From contig NZ_JACEOG010000001.1 of the NCBI RefSeq assembly GCF_013868155.1, forward strand, positions 372,001 through 436,000: 64,000 nucleotides of DNA, read 5' to 3'. The notes beneath the pieces were generated by a model, which worked only from the letters and a program-made list of their open reading frames with translations, had not been told where the DNA came from and did not search any database. The translations under genes and the position numbers were made by a program. Positions 49,276 through 58,740 of this stretch are shown one piece after another. The stretch comes from Aeromicrobium phoceense (GTDB taxonomy: Bacteria > Actinomycetota > Actinomycetes > Propionibacteriales > Nocardioidaceae). Numbering within the stretch: the stretch's first letter is position 1; each line of letters begins with the position of its first letter.

Positions 49276-51827
49276 CGCACGACGAGTTCGCCCTGGCCTG
49301 GGTCGCCTTCGCCGCGCGGTGGGACGCGGCCCGGAGCGAGTCCGCCGAGGCCGCGCAGGCACTGCTCGACGAGGTGCTGTCCTCGGGACTGTCGCCGGCC
49401 CCGGACACGGCCGCGCCCGCCTCTGAGCCAGTCGTGCTGGCCTGCGAGATCGCCCTCGTCAAGCGCGCGAAGGCGCTCGACGTCAAGGCCTACCGGCGCT
49501 CGCAGTCAGTGGTGCGGGCCGCCCAGACCGGACCTTACAAGCACTACTGCGGCACCGGCTGGAAGCAGCTGGTCAACCCGCGGATCGACTTCGACCTGTG
49601 GTGGTACTGGAACGAGCACCTCGACCCGACGCGCGAGGACGTCAACCCGCTGGTGCACCACCTGGTCTCGGGGCGGCACCAGGGCCTGCCCACCCTGCCG
49701 CCCGCCCACGACGTGCGACCGCCCACGACGTTCGAGCCCGGCCAGGCGGTCCGGCGGGTCTGCCTCTTCGTGGGCTACGACCCCGACGGCATCGTCGACG
49801 ACCACGTCGTCGCCTACGTCACCGAGCTGTCGCGGCACGCCGACGTCTACTACCTGGCCGACTCCACGATGGCGCCCGGCGAGCTGGAGAAGCTGGCCGA
49901 CGTGACCCGTGGGGCCTGGGCCATCCGGCACGGCCGCTACGACTTCGGCTCGTGGTCGATGCTCGCCCAGGACCTCGTCGGCTGGGACGTCCTCGAGACG
50001 TACGACGAGGTCGTGTTCGCGAACGACAGCGCCTACCTGGTGCGGCCCCTCGACGAGGTGTTCGCGCGGATGGACGCCACCCCCGGCGACTGGTGGGGCC
50101 TGCACGCCACGAAGCGGCCCTACTCCCGCGACCACGGCGACGACACTCCCCTGCCGCTGGCGGAGGCGAAGGAGCGCTGGCGCGTCGCCAACGAGATCGA
50201 CCCGCTCGACCACCTGCACCTGAGCTCGTACTTCCTCGTCTTCCGCCGCCCGGTCGTCGCCGACCCGGGGTTCCGCGCGCGGATCGACTCGGTCCGACGC
50301 CAGGCGAAGAAGCCGTTGGTCATCCTCAAGTACGAGATCGGCCTGAGCCGGTACCTGCTGACCCACGGCTTCGACTTCGCGACGATCGTCGACGGCCTCT
50401 ACCCCTACCTGCCGGCCTACACGGCCGACTACTGGGACGTCGTCGCCCAGGGGTTCCCGCTGCTCAAGCGCAACCTGATCTCGGAGAACCCGCGGCGCAC
50501 GCCCGATCTCGCCGGCTGGAAGGAGCGGATCCTCGACCTCGTTCCGGGCGCCGACGTCGAGTCCTTCGAGCGCAACCTGCTCCGGGTCAGCGCGGACGAC
50601 CAGCTGCGGCACAGCCTCTCGATCACGACCCGCCCCGACGGCACCGTCGACTACCACGAGCCCTGGGCGTGGGCGCGCTTCCGCACCGAGGACCGCTGGG
50701 CGCCCAAGTTCGACCACTGGTGGGCGTTCCCCGTGTGCGCGTACTCCCACACGCTCTCGGGCAACGAGCGAGCCCTGTTCGACGAGGTCGCCCACGACCC
50801 GTCGATCAAGAAGATCATCCTGACCCGCTCGCGCCGGATCGACCTGCCCGGCCAGAACGTCGTCACCGTCCCGCTGATGAGCCGCGAGGGCCAGCACCAC
50901 CTCGTCAGGTCGCGCCAGATCTTCGTCAAGCACGGACCCCGGATCAACGGGCACTGGCCGGTCTCCCCGATCACCCACAACTTCGTCAACCTGTGGCACG
51001 GGATCCCGCTCAAGCGCTTCGGCTCGGCGATGATCGATCCGCCGCCCGAGCTGGAGCGGGCCGAGGGCCGCGAGCACGCGGCCACCCGCGCCGTGGTCAC
51101 CTCCAGTCGGCTCGACTCCCTCACGATGCGGTCGGCCTTCTGGCCCCTGGCCCACGCCGACATGTGGCCCACCGGGCTGCCGCGCAACGACTACATCCGG
51201 TGCGAGCCCGAACGCCTCCCGGCCGACCTCGCCGAGTCCGTGCGCCGGCTCGAGGAGGACACGCAGGGGCGCAGGCTGGTGCTGTTCCTGCCGACCTTCA
51301 AGGACGCGCAGGACGAGGCGTACTACCGGTTCAGCCCCGAGGAGCTCGCGTGGCTCCAGGACTGGATGTACCGCCACGACGCCGTGCTCGGCGTCCGCGA
51401 GCACATGGCCGACTCGGCCAAGACCTACTGGCACCAGCTGGCGCCCCTCGGGGCCATCGACGTGTCCAGCCGGCGCTACCCCGACCTCGAGGTGCTCTAC
51501 CGCAGCGCCGACGGCCTCGTCAGCGACTACTCCAGCTGCCTCGTCGACTTCATGCTGACCGGACGGCCCATGGCCAGCTTCGCGTACGACCTGGATCGCT
51601 ACGCCCAGCAGGAGCGCGGGCTGTTCTATGATCTGAGCCAGGTTCTTCCCGGGCCCGTGTGCGAGACCTTCGACGACCTCGCCGCAGCGCTCGACGGCTT
51701 CTTCGATCCGCTGACGCCCGACCAGGAGGAGGACTACGCCTGGCGGCGTCGGCTCTTCTTCGACCACGTCGACGACCGGGCCTCCGCTCGTGTCGTGGCC
51801 CGGGTGAAGTCCCTTTACGGCAGCTGA
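49272..51827 (+). CDS. Bifunctional RgpF-like glycosyltransferase / CDP-glycerol glycerophosphotransferase
   Basis: An 851-residue paralogue of the preceding protein. It has the shared module (FDLWWYWNEHLDPTREDVNPLVHH), the RgpF-like domain (YDFGSWSMLAQDLVGW, VVFANDSAYLVRPLD, HLHLSSYFLVFRR), and a complete glycerophosphotransferase domain with VNLWHGIPLKRFGS, FLPTFKDAQ, GVREHMAD and LVSDYSSCLVDFMLTGRP. It should transfer glycerol-phosphate units from CDP-glycerol to a lipid-linked glycan. ATG 49272 overlaps the previous stop. TagD-like enzyme at 4.4 kb could supply CDP-glycerol. Confidence 0.9.
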   Translation: MTHDEFALAWVAFAARWDAARSESAEAAQALLDEVLSSGLSPAPDTAAPASEPVVLACEIALVKRAKALDVKAYRRSQSVVRAAQTGPYKHYCGTGWKQLVNPRIDFDLWWYWNEHLDPTREDVNPLVHHLVSGRHQGLPTLPPAHDVRPPTTFEPGQAVRRVCLFVGYDPDGIVDDHVVAYVTELSRHADVYYLADSTMAPGELEKLADVTRGAWAIRHGRYDFGSWSMLAQDLVGWDVLETYDEVVFANDSAYLVRPLDEVFARMDATPGDWWGLHATKRPYSRDHGDDTPLPLAEAKERWRVANEIDPLDHLHLSSYFLVFRRPVVADPGFRARIDSVRRQAKKPLVILKYEIGLSRYLLTHGFDFATIVDGLYPYLPAYTADYWDVVAQGFPLLKRNLISENPRRTPDLAGWKERILDLVPGADVESFERNLLRVSADDQLRHSLSITTRPDGTVDYHEPWAWARFRTEDRWAPKFDHWWAFPVCAYSHTLSGNERALFDEVAHDPSIKKIILTRSRRIDLPGQNVVTVPLMSREGQHHLVRSRQIFVKHGPRINGHWPVSPITHNFVNLWHGIPLKRFGSAMIDPPPELERAEGREHAATRAVVTSSRLDSLTMRSAFWPLAHADMWPTGLPRNDYIRCEPERLPADLAESVRRLEEDTQGRRLVLFLPTFKDAQDEAYYRFSPEELAWLQDWMYRHDAVLGVREHMADSAKTYWHQLAPLGAIDVSSRRYPDLEVLYRSADGLVSDYSSCLVDFMLTGRPMASFAYDLDRYAQQERGLFYDLSQVLPGPVCETFDDLAAALDGFFDPLTPDQEEDYAWRRRLFFDHVDDRASARVVARVKSLYGS

Positions 51828-51860
51828 CCCCCCGCCTGTCGAACAGAGAGTTGACCGCAC

Positions 51861-52841
51861 ATGTCGCACTACGCCGTCGAGATCGACCCGACGAACCTGA
51901 ACACGAGCCACGCTCAGGTGATCGATCTGCTCGGCGACGCCCACCGCGTGCTGGACGTGGGCTGCTGGGCCGGTGACCTCGGCCGCGTCCTGATCGAGCG
52001 CGGCTGCCGGGTGAGCGGTTTCGAGCTCGACGCCGAGGCCGCCGCGATCGCCGCGGAGCACCTGGAGTCGGTCGTCGTGGGCGACCTCGATGCGGCGCCC
52101 CTGAGCGGGCACTTCGAGGCGGGCTCCTTCGACGCGATCATCTTCGCCGACGTGCTCGAGCACGTCATGGACCCCGTCAGTGTGCTCGCCGACAGCGCGC
52201 GCCTGCTGGCTCCCGGCGGCCGCATCGTCATCTCGATCCCGAACGTCACCCACGGCTCGCTGCGGCTGGCGCTGCTGCAGGGCCGCTGGCGCACGACCGA
52301 CACCGGCCTGCTCGACCACACCCACATCCGGTTCTTCTCCCGCGAGGGCCTGCTGCAGATGGTCGCCGACGCGGGCCTGGTGACCGACGAGCTGCGCGGC
52401 ACCACGGCGGACCCGCTGGGGGTCGAGGTGGACGTGGACCCCCACGCCCTGCCGACCGGCGTGCTGGCGTGGATCCGGACCCAGCCCGATGCGATGGTCT
52501 ACCAGTTCCAGCTCGCCGTCCGTCCCCCGCGCGCCGGCGAGGTGCCCACGACGCCCGAGCTGGTCGTCGGCAAGGACCCGCGCTGGGTGCGTCCGGGCCC
52601 CGATGCCGAGCACGTGATGACCGCCGCCTGGCGCGCGCAGCTGGTCGAGCGCGACCGCATCATCGGGCTCGAGACCACGGCCGCCGTGGCTGCGGCGGAG
52701 ACTCGGCGGCTGCAGGGGATGGTCAAGCGCCTGCGCGCGCAGGTGCGCGAGCTGGAGAAGCCCGCGGCCCCGCCGGCACCCGCCTCCGGTGCGCTCCGGC
52801 GCACGGCAGGTCGTGTCCGGCGCCGGCTGCGACGTCGCTGA
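51861..52841 (+). CDS. SAM-dependent methyltransferase with C-terminal coiled coil
   Basis: A 326-residue protein. The N-terminal methyltransferase domain has motif I VLDVGCWAGDLGRVL, acidic FELDAEA, and IIFADVLEHVMDPVSVL, as in the Methyltransf_23 group. LDHTHIRFFSREGLLQM is typical of methyltransferases in polysaccharide clusters. A C-terminal coiled coil (about 255-300) and a very basic tail (RRTAGRVRRRLRRR) follow. It is 33 nt after the TagF-like gene and probably modifies the same polymer, for example by capping. Confidence 0.88.
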   Translation: MSHYAVEIDPTNLNTSHAQVIDLLGDAHRVLDVGCWAGDLGRVLIERGCRVSGFELDAEAAAIAAEHLESVVVGDLDAAPLSGHFEAGSFDAIIFADVLEHVMDPVSVLADSARLLAPGGRIVISIPNVTHGSLRLALLQGRWRTTDTGLLDHTHIRFFSREGLLQMVADAGLVTDELRGTTADPLGVEVDVDPHALPTGVLAWIRTQPDAMVYQFQLAVRPPRAGEVPTTPELVVGKDPRWVRPGPDAEHVMTAAWRAQLVERDRIIGLETTAAVAAAETRRLQGMVKRLRAQVRELEKPAAPPAPASGALRRTAGRVRRRLRRR

Positions 52842-52847
52842 GGCCCG

Positions 52848-54395
52848 TCAGCGCACGTTGTTGGAGTAGCGCTCCCGCACGGCCTTGCGCCGTCCCCAGC
52901 GGTTCTCGAGCCGCGCGAACTCCCACGGGCGGACGGCGTTGTCGCGCGTGACGGACTCGAAGTGCCACAGGCTGACCTCGTGCAGCCACAGCGACCGCAG
53001 TCCGGCGCGGCTCGTCTTGAGCCCGAAGTCGACGTCGTTGAAGTTCATCGGGAACCGCTCGCTGAAGCCGCCCACCTCCTCGAACACGTCGCGCCGCACC
53101 GCCACGCACGCACCCGTCAGCGCCGTGACCTCGCGATTGACCTGCAGCTCGCCCAGCTCGCCGGGGGCGTCCTCGGCGGCGGTGCGGTACGGATCGGACA
53201 GGAAGCCGCTGCCGAAGCGGACCCCGCCGTGCTGCACGGTGCCGTCCTCGAAGAAGAGCTTGGCACCGGTCGCGCCCACGCCGGGCTCGCGCAGCGGGGC
53301 GATGAGCGTCTCGATGACCTCGTCGCTGCGCGCCGCCATGTCGTCGTTGAGGAAGACGAGGACGTCACCGGCCGCGTAGGCCGCCCCGACGTTGCACTTG
53401 GCGCTGAAGTTGAACTTCTCCGTGAAGACGACGAGCCGGATCCGCAGGCCGTGGCTCTCGCGGAGCGCGCGCAGCTCCTCGAGCACCTCCTCCGGCGTGG
53501 GACGGTCGTAGACGATCACGAACTCGAGGTCGGTGTGGCGCGTGTGCTCGGCCACCGTGCGCACGGTCTCGGTGACGAGGTTGCGGTGGGCACCCCAGAC
53601 CTCCCCCGAGGTGCCGATCGTCGGGATGATGATCGAGGTGGGCGTCGTGACGTCGGGACAGCGGACGATGCGCAGCAGCCCCGGCGCCTCCGACACCGTC
53701 ACGGTGGCCTCGATCCCGACGCGGTCGAGGTGGGCCTGCACGACGGGGACGGCGTCCGCGGCCTCGTGCTCGGGTCCCCCGTTCCGGCGGTAGAGGACGC
53801 GCTGCACGTGCCGCACGTCGCCGCCGCGCTCGCTGACCCGCAGGAGCGCGTCGAGCCCGGCGGCCGGTCCGCTGTCGGGCGAGAAGCCGCCCGCGGCGAG
53901 GAGGGAGCTGCGACGCAGGACGCTGAGACGTCCCACGTAGGCGTGGTGCAGCAGCCGTTCCGGCGACCAGTCGGGCTTGAAGTACGGTCGGCGCCCGGAA
54001 CCGTCGGGCGCGGGCTCGTCGTGGTCGCTGTACACCACGTCGAGCTCGTCGCCGGCGGCGTCGACGGCCTTCGCCACGACCACGAGGGCCTGGGCCGTCA
54101 GCTCGTCACCGAGGTCGAGCAGGCCGACGAAGTCACCGGTCGCGGCGTCCAGGCCCGCGGACGGGCCCGCCGCGGACTCCACCGTGACGATCCTCGGCTC
54201 GGCCGCGGCCGCCTCGCGCAGGGCGTCGACGACCTCGGACGCCGCCGCGGGACCGTGGACCACCACCCACTGCCAGTCCCGCAGGCGCTGCCCGCGTACG
54301 GACGCCGCCGTGAGGTCGAACGCCTCACGGCTCGCGTCCTCGACGGTGGTCAGAAGTGAGAACCGCGGCGTCGTCACGCCATCGCCTGCATGCAC
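52848..54395 (-). CDS. Tandem glycosyltransferase family 2 protein
   Basis: A 515-residue protein with two GT2-like domains. The first (about 10-215) keeps the fold and a SDHDEP metal-site-like motif; the second (about 245-500) has TSIIIPTIG, LVFLNDDMAA (metal-binding DD) and FPMNFNDVDFGLKTSRAG. LWHFESVTRD resembles the family's C-terminal block. GTG 54395 lies 6 nt after TAGGCT (54402-54407). It is convergent with the methyltransferase 6 nt away. The acceptor is unknown. Confidence 0.88.
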   Translation of the reverse strand: MHAGDGVTTPRFSLLTTVEDASREAFDLTAASVRGQRLRDWQWVVVHGPAAASEVVDALREAAAAEPRIVTVESAAGPSAGLDAATGDFVGLLDLGDELTAQALVVVAKAVDAAGDELDVVYSDHDEPAPDGSGRRPYFKPDWSPERLLHHAYVGRLSVLRRSSLLAAGGFSPDSGPAAGLDALLRVSERGGDVRHVQRVLYRRNGGPEHEAADAVPVVQAHLDRVGIEATVTVSEAPGLLRIVRCPDVTTPTSIIIPTIGTSGEVWGAHRNLVTETVRTVAEHTRHTDLEFVIVYDRPTPEEVLEELRALRESHGLRIRLVVFTEKFNFSAKCNVGAAYAAGDVLVFLNDDMAARSDEVIETLIAPLREPGVGATGAKLFFEDGTVQHGGVRFGSGFLSDPYRTAAEDAPGELGELQVNREVTALTGACVAVRRDVFEEVGGFSERFPMNFNDVDFGLKTSRAGLRSLWLHEVSLWHFESVTRDNAVRPWEFARLENRWGRRKAVRERYSNNVR

Positions 54396-54437
54396 GCCGC
54401 GAGCCTACTGGGACGACGCCGCGGTTTCACGGGGCGA

Positions 54438-56000
54438 TCAGTCGATCTCGCGCTTGAGGATCTTGCCCGTCGCGGTCATCGGCAGCGCGTCGCGGAACTC
54501 CACGATGCGCGGGTACTTGTACTGGGCGAACTGGCCCTTGGCCCACTCGCGCAGCTCGGCCTCGGTGGTGGGATCGTCGGTGTTCTTGACCACGACCGCC
54601 TTGATCTCCTCGCCGTGCGACTCGTGCGGGACGCCGATGACGGCGACCAGCGAGACCGCCGGGTGCGTCATCAGCACCTCCTCCAGCTCGCGCGGGTACA
54701 CGTTGTAGCCGCCGCGGATGATCATGTCCTTGCTGCGGTCGACGATGTAGAAGTAGTCGTCGTCGTCCTTGCGCGCGAGGTCGCCCGTGCGGAACCACTC
54801 GCCGTGGATCGCCTCGGCGGTGGCGGCGGGGCGGTTGTAGTAGCCCTTCATGATGCCGTGGCCCTTGATGGCGATCTCGCCGATCGCCTCGGGGTCGTGG
54901 GCCAGGTCGGACCAGTCGTCGTTGATGAGCTTGAGCTCGACGCCCTCGACGGCCCGGCCGATCGAGCCCACGCGGACGGGCTCGCCACGGACGCCGAACG
55001 AGGCGACCGGCGACGTCTCGGACAGGCCGTAGCCCTCCTGGATGACGATGCCGAACTTCTCCTCGAACTGGCGGTGGATGTCGACGGGCAGCGCCGCGCC
55101 ACCGGACGCGGCGACGCGCAGGTTCGCCGCGATCGCCTCGACGTCGACGCCGCCGTCGGACTGCGCCAGGGCCTGCAGCAGGCCCCAGTACATCGTCGGG
55201 ACGCCGGCGAAGAAGGTGACCTTCTCCTTGAGCAGCAGCGCCAGCGCGGCGTCGGGCTCGAAGCGCGGCAGGTAGACGATCGTGCCGCCGAACAGGATCG
55301 CGGTGTTCTGGATGACGCTCTGGCCGAAGATGTGGAACAGCGGCAGCACGGCGAGGTAGGTGTCGGGGTCGCTCTCGTCGGCGCCGAACAGCGACGGGCC
55401 GAGGCCGGCGTTCGCGCGCAGGTTGCGGTGCATCAGCTCGGCGCCCTTGGGCTGGCCGGTGGTGCCCGACGTGTAGAGGATGACGGCGGTGTCGTCGTCG
55501 TCGCGCTCGACCGTGGTGAACTCGGGCGACTGCTTCGCCACGAGCGGGCCGTAGAACTCCGGCGCCTCCATGGGCTCGGGCGCGGCCGAGTCGAGCTTGA
55601 TGAGGAAGAACTCCTTGCAGCCCTCGACCTGGTTGAATCCGGCCCAGGCGCGGTCGCCGATCGGCAGGTCGGGCGTGCCCTCGAACGCGAAGAAGGCCAC
55701 CGCGTCGGAGTCGTCGAGGTGGTACGCGACCTCACGCTCGGACAACAGCACGTTGAGCGGGACGACCGTGGCGCCGGCCTTGAGGATGCCGAAGTAGACG
55801 ATCGTGAAGTAGGGCAGGTTCGGGATCGAGATCGCGACCTTGTCGCCGGGCTTGATCCCCCGCTCGACCAGCAGGTTCGCGACCTGGTTGGCCGCACCGT
55901 TGACCTGCGCGTAGTTCAGCCGCGTGTCACCGAAGACAATGGCGGTGCGCTCGGGGTACTTGGCGGTCGTGTCGTCGAGGATCGCGGCGAGATTGGTCAC
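54438..56000 (-). CDS. Long-chain fatty-acid-CoA ligase (FadD family)
   Basis: ANL-superfamily acyl-CoA synthetase, 520 residues, that activates fatty acids with ATP and CoA. The AMP-binding loop is ILYTSGTTGQPKGAE, the acyl-binding region contains LFHIFGQSV, and the later motifs are GYGLSETSP, WFRTGDLARKDDDDYFYIVDRSKDMI and the C-terminal Lys in MTATGKILKREID. A TTACA-n7-TGTAA inverted repeat lies upstream. A ribosome site GAAGG precedes GTG 56000. Chain-length preference cannot be read. Confidence 0.93.
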   Translation of the reverse strand: MTNLAAILDDTTAKYPERTAIVFGDTRLNYAQVNGAANQVANLLVERGIKPGDKVAISIPNLPYFTIVYFGILKAGATVVPLNVLLSEREVAYHLDDSDAVAFFAFEGTPDLPIGDRAWAGFNQVEGCKEFFLIKLDSAAPEPMEAPEFYGPLVAKQSPEFTTVERDDDDTAVILYTSGTTGQPKGAELMHRNLRANAGLGPSLFGADESDPDTYLAVLPLFHIFGQSVIQNTAILFGGTIVYLPRFEPDAALALLLKEKVTFFAGVPTMYWGLLQALAQSDGGVDVEAIAANLRVAASGGAALPVDIHRQFEEKFGIVIQEGYGLSETSPVASFGVRGEPVRVGSIGRAVEGVELKLINDDWSDLAHDPEAIGEIAIKGHGIMKGYYNRPAATAEAIHGEWFRTGDLARKDDDDYFYIVDRSKDMIIRGGYNVYPRELEEVLMTHPAVSLVAVIGVPHESHGEEIKAVVVKNTDDPTTEAELREWAKGQFAQYKYPRIVEFRDALPMTATGKILKREID

Positions 56001-56030
56001 GGTGCCTTCTTTCGGGGGGTGTGTCCTCAG

Positions 56031-56047
56031 TTACATCGACACTGTAA
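56031..56047. promoter_or_regulatory. Inverted repeat upstream of the acyl-CoA ligase gene
   Basis: TTACA and TGTAA are separated by 7 bp, 31 nt before the FadD-family start. The size suits a TetR- or GntR-type dimer. Because the gene is a fatty-acid activator, a fatty-acid-responsive repressor site is plausible, but no such regulator is in the window. Confidence 0.4.
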
Positions 56048-56085
56048 TCGAGGCCCGGACCGCCACCGACACCCTGTCCATCACC

Positions 56086-56946
56086 TCACCAGCTCAGCCC
56101 GGTGAGCCTCTCGTAGGCCTCGATGTAGCGCTCGCGGGTGCGCTCGACGATCTCGTCGGGCAGCCGCGGCGGCGGAGTGTCCGACGCCCGGTCCCAGCCC
56201 GACTCGGCCGACGTCAGCCAGTCGCGGACGAACTGCTTGTCATAGCTGGGCTGGGCCTGCCCGGGCACGTACCGGTCGGCGGGCCAGAAGCGCGACGAGT
56301 CGGGCGTCAGCACCTCGTCGGCCAGGACGATGGTGCCGTCCGGGCGGGCGCCGAACTCGAGCTTCGTGTCGGCCAGGATGATGCCGCGCTCGCGGGCGAT
56401 CTCCTCGGCACGGCCGTAGACCGCCAGGGTGAGGTCGCGCAGTCGCTCGGCCATCTCGGCGCCGACGGTCGCCACGATCGCCTCGAACGAGACGTTCTCG
56501 TCGTGCTCGCCGAGGTCGGCCTTCGTGGCGGGGGTGAAGATCGGCTCGTCCAGCCGCGAGCCGTCGACGAGGCCGTCGGGCAGCGGGATGCCGCACACGG
56601 CGCCCGTCTCGCGGTAGTCGATCAGGCCGGAGCCGGTGAGGTAGCCGCGGGCGACGCACTCCACCGGGAACATGTCGAGCCGCTCGACGACCAGCGCCCG
56701 CCCCGCGACCTCGGGCGGCACGTCGGTGCTGACGACATGGTGCGGCACGAGGTCTTCCAACTGGTCGAACCACCACAGGCTCATCCGGGTGAGGATCTCG
56801 CCCTTGTCGGGGATCCCCGGCTCGAGGATGAAGTCGTAGGCGCTCACCCGGTCGGAGGCGACCATCAGCAGGTGGTCGCCGTACGTGTACAGGTCGCGCA
56901 CCTTGCCCGAGTGCAGGTGGGTGGCTCCGGGGATCTCCAGCGGCAT
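56086..56946 (-). CDS. purC: SAICAR synthase
   Basis: Purine step joining aspartate to CAIR. The 286 residues begin [20 protein letters not shown], with the GKVRDLY start motif; [12 protein letters not shown] and ADTKLEFG are further conserved blocks. The length and sequence are of the larger, actinobacterial/yeast-like type. ATG 56946 lies 6 nt after TAGCCT on the minus strand. Confidence 0.96.
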   Translation of the reverse strand: MPLEIPGATHLHSGKVRDLYTYGDHLLMVASDRVSAYDFILEPGIPDKGEILTRMSLWWFDQLEDLVPHHVVSTDVPPEVAGRALVVERLDMFPVECVARGYLTGSGLIDYRETGAVCGIPLPDGLVDGSRLDEPIFTPATKADLGEHDENVSFEAIVATVGAEMAERLRDLTLAVYGRAEEIARERGIILADTKLEFGARPDGTIVLADEVLTPDSSRFWPADRYVPGQAQPSYDKQFVRDWLTSAESGWDRASDTPPPRLPDEIVERTRERYIEAYERLTGLSW

Positions 56947-56999
56947 GGCATCAGGCTAGTGGCCTGCCCAGCCGCGCGTTTCCGTGGCAGGCTGTGCCG

Positions 57000-58187
57000 G
57001 TGCCATCGACCCGGACCATGACCACGACCCTGCTGGTGTCGGCCCTCGTCGTCTACAGCGCACAGGGGATGCTCGTCCCGGTCCTGGCACCCGTCACACG
57101 CCTCGTCGGGCTCGGCGAGGTCGATCTCGGCGCGGTCATGACGCTGTCGGCGGCGATGCTCGTGGTCGCCGGGCCGTGGTGGGGCCGCGAGGTCGACCGC
57201 ATCGGCGTGCACGCCGTGCTGGTCCGCGGGCTGCTGATCGCCACCGTGGGTGCCACGGGGTTCGCCGTGATGACCGAGCTCGCGGCACGGGAGGAGCTGC
57301 CCCGTTGGGTCGTCCTCGGGGCGTTCGCACTGACGCGGGGGGTGCTCTACGGGCTGGGCTTCGCGGCCGTGCCGGTGGCGGCGCTGACGTACCTCGCCTC
57401 CACGAGCCAGGGCGCGATCGAGCGCACGAAGGCGATGGGCGCGTTCGGCGCGGTCCAGGGCATCTCTCTGGTGGTCGGGCCCGCGCTCGGCGGCCTCGCG
57501 GCGATCGGCGGACTGCTGCTGCCGGTGTACCTCGCGCCGGTGCTGGTCGGTGCCACCCTCGTCGCCGTCTGGCTCCTGCCGGTGCCCGAGCGGCAGGAGC
57601 GTCCGGAGCGCGAGCGACTCGGGTTCCGCGATCCTCGCGTGCTGCCGTTCCTCCTGGCCGGTGGCGCGCTGTTCCTCGGCCTGGCGCTCGTGGAGATCAT
57701 CCTGGGCTTCCTCGTGCAGGACCGGCTCGGACTGTCGGACACCGCCACCGCACAGGTGGTCGCCGTCGCCGGCGTGCTGATCGGCATCGGGTTCGCGGTG
57801 ACGCAGGCCTTCGTGGCACCGCGGGTGCCCGGCGGGCCCCGGGCGCTCATCGTGGTCGGCAGCCTGGTCGCGGCGGTCGGCTACGCCGGAGCCGTGTTCG
57901 CCTCCAGCACGGCCACCCTGCTCCCGGCGATGGTCGTCGTCGCGGCGGGGCTGGGGCTCGCGGTGCCCGGCTACAACGCCGGCGCCACCCTCGCGGTCGA
58001 GCCGAGTGAGCACGCCGCCGTCGCGGGACAGCTCTCCGCCACCGTCGGCCTCACCTACGTGGCCGGCCCGGTCATGGGCGCCGGGCTCTACGGGCTCAAC
58101 GACGTGGCGCCGATCGTGGGCGCCGGGCTGCTGTCGGTCGTGGCAGCCGGATTGGCCTTCGCGCGGCTGCGACCCGTGGCACGATGA
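57000..58187 (+). CDS. Major facilitator superfamily transporter
   Basis: A 395-residue MFS permease with 12 predicted helices. The loop between helices 2 and 3 reads GREVDRIGVHAVLVRG (the D-R-x-G motif A), and the same spacing is repeated in the second half. The architecture fits drug or metabolite efflux; substrate unknown. GTG 57000 is chosen because a CAGGCT hexamer ends 6 nt before it; other starts at 56994 or ATG 57018 are possible. It starts divergently from purC. Confidence 0.87.
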   Translation: MPSTRTMTTTLLVSALVVYSAQGMLVPVLAPVTRLVGLGEVDLGAVMTLSAAMLVVAGPWWGREVDRIGVHAVLVRGLLIATVGATGFAVMTELAAREELPRWVVLGAFALTRGVLYGLGFAAVPVAALTYLASTSQGAIERTKAMGAFGAVQGISLVVGPALGGLAAIGGLLLPVYLAPVLVGATLVAVWLLPVPERQERPERERLGFRDPRVLPFLLAGGALFLGLALVEIILGFLVQDRLGLSDTATAQVVAVAGVLIGIGFAVTQAFVAPRVPGGPRALIVVGSLVAAVGYAGAVFASSTATLLPAMVVVAAGLGLAVPGYNAGATLAVEPSEHAAVAGQLSATVGLTYVAGPVMGAGLYGLNDVAPIVGAGLLSVVAAGLAFARLRPVAR

Positions 58188-58191
58188 CGCC

Positions 58192-58740
58192 ATGGGCGTC
58201 GTTCATCCGGGTTCCGAGCTGAACCCCACCAAGGCCGAGCTGCTCGAGGCATGGCTGCCCCACCAGCCGTGGTGGCCGGCCGGCGCGTCGGTCCCGCCGT
58301 TCCAGTCGAACTTCCGCTTCGACGATCCCGAGGGCGAGGTGGGGATCGAGTCGTTCCTGCTCCCGGTCGGCGACGAGGTCGTGCACGTCCCGCTGACCTA
58401 CCGCTCGGCCCCGCTCGAGGGCGCTGACCTCGTGGGCGAGATGGACCACTCGGTGCTCGGTCGCCGGTGGGTCTACGACGGCGCGACCGATCCCGTCTAC
58501 GTCGCCGAGACGTCCGCCGTGATCCGTGAGGGCCGCGGCGAGGTCACGATGCTGATGCCCGACGGCAGTCGCATCTCGCGTCGCTCGGTCACCGCGTCGG
58601 TGCACGGCAGCGGCTCGGGCGACGGCACGCTCCACGTCGAGCGGATCGTGGACGCCCAGGCACCTGCTGAGGCAACCGGCCTCCTCACCGCGACGTGGGC
58701 GGAGCACCCCGGCCCCGTCGTACTGGCCTGGCTCGCCTGA
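58192..58740 (+). CDS. Maltokinase N-terminal cap-like domain protein
   Basis: A 182-residue protein resembling the N-terminal cap of actinobacterial maltokinase (Mak) and stand-alone cap-like proteins. Typical blocks are LNPTKAELLEAWLPHQPWW, GEVGIESFLLPVG, VPLTYRSAPLEGA, and DHSVLGRRWVYDGATDPV. No kinase domain is present. It starts 4 nt after the MFS stop, so the two are probably co-transcribed. Function unknown; the stop codon overlaps the start of a repeat element. Confidence 0.82.
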   Translation: MGVVHPGSELNPTKAELLEAWLPHQPWWPAGASVPPFQSNFRFDDPEGEVGIESFLLPVGDEVVHVPLTYRSAPLEGADLVGEMDHSVLGRRWVYDGATDPVYVAETSAVIREGRGEVTMLMPDGSRISRRSVTASVHGSGSGDGTLHVERIVDAQAPAEATGLLTATWAEHPGPVVLAWLA

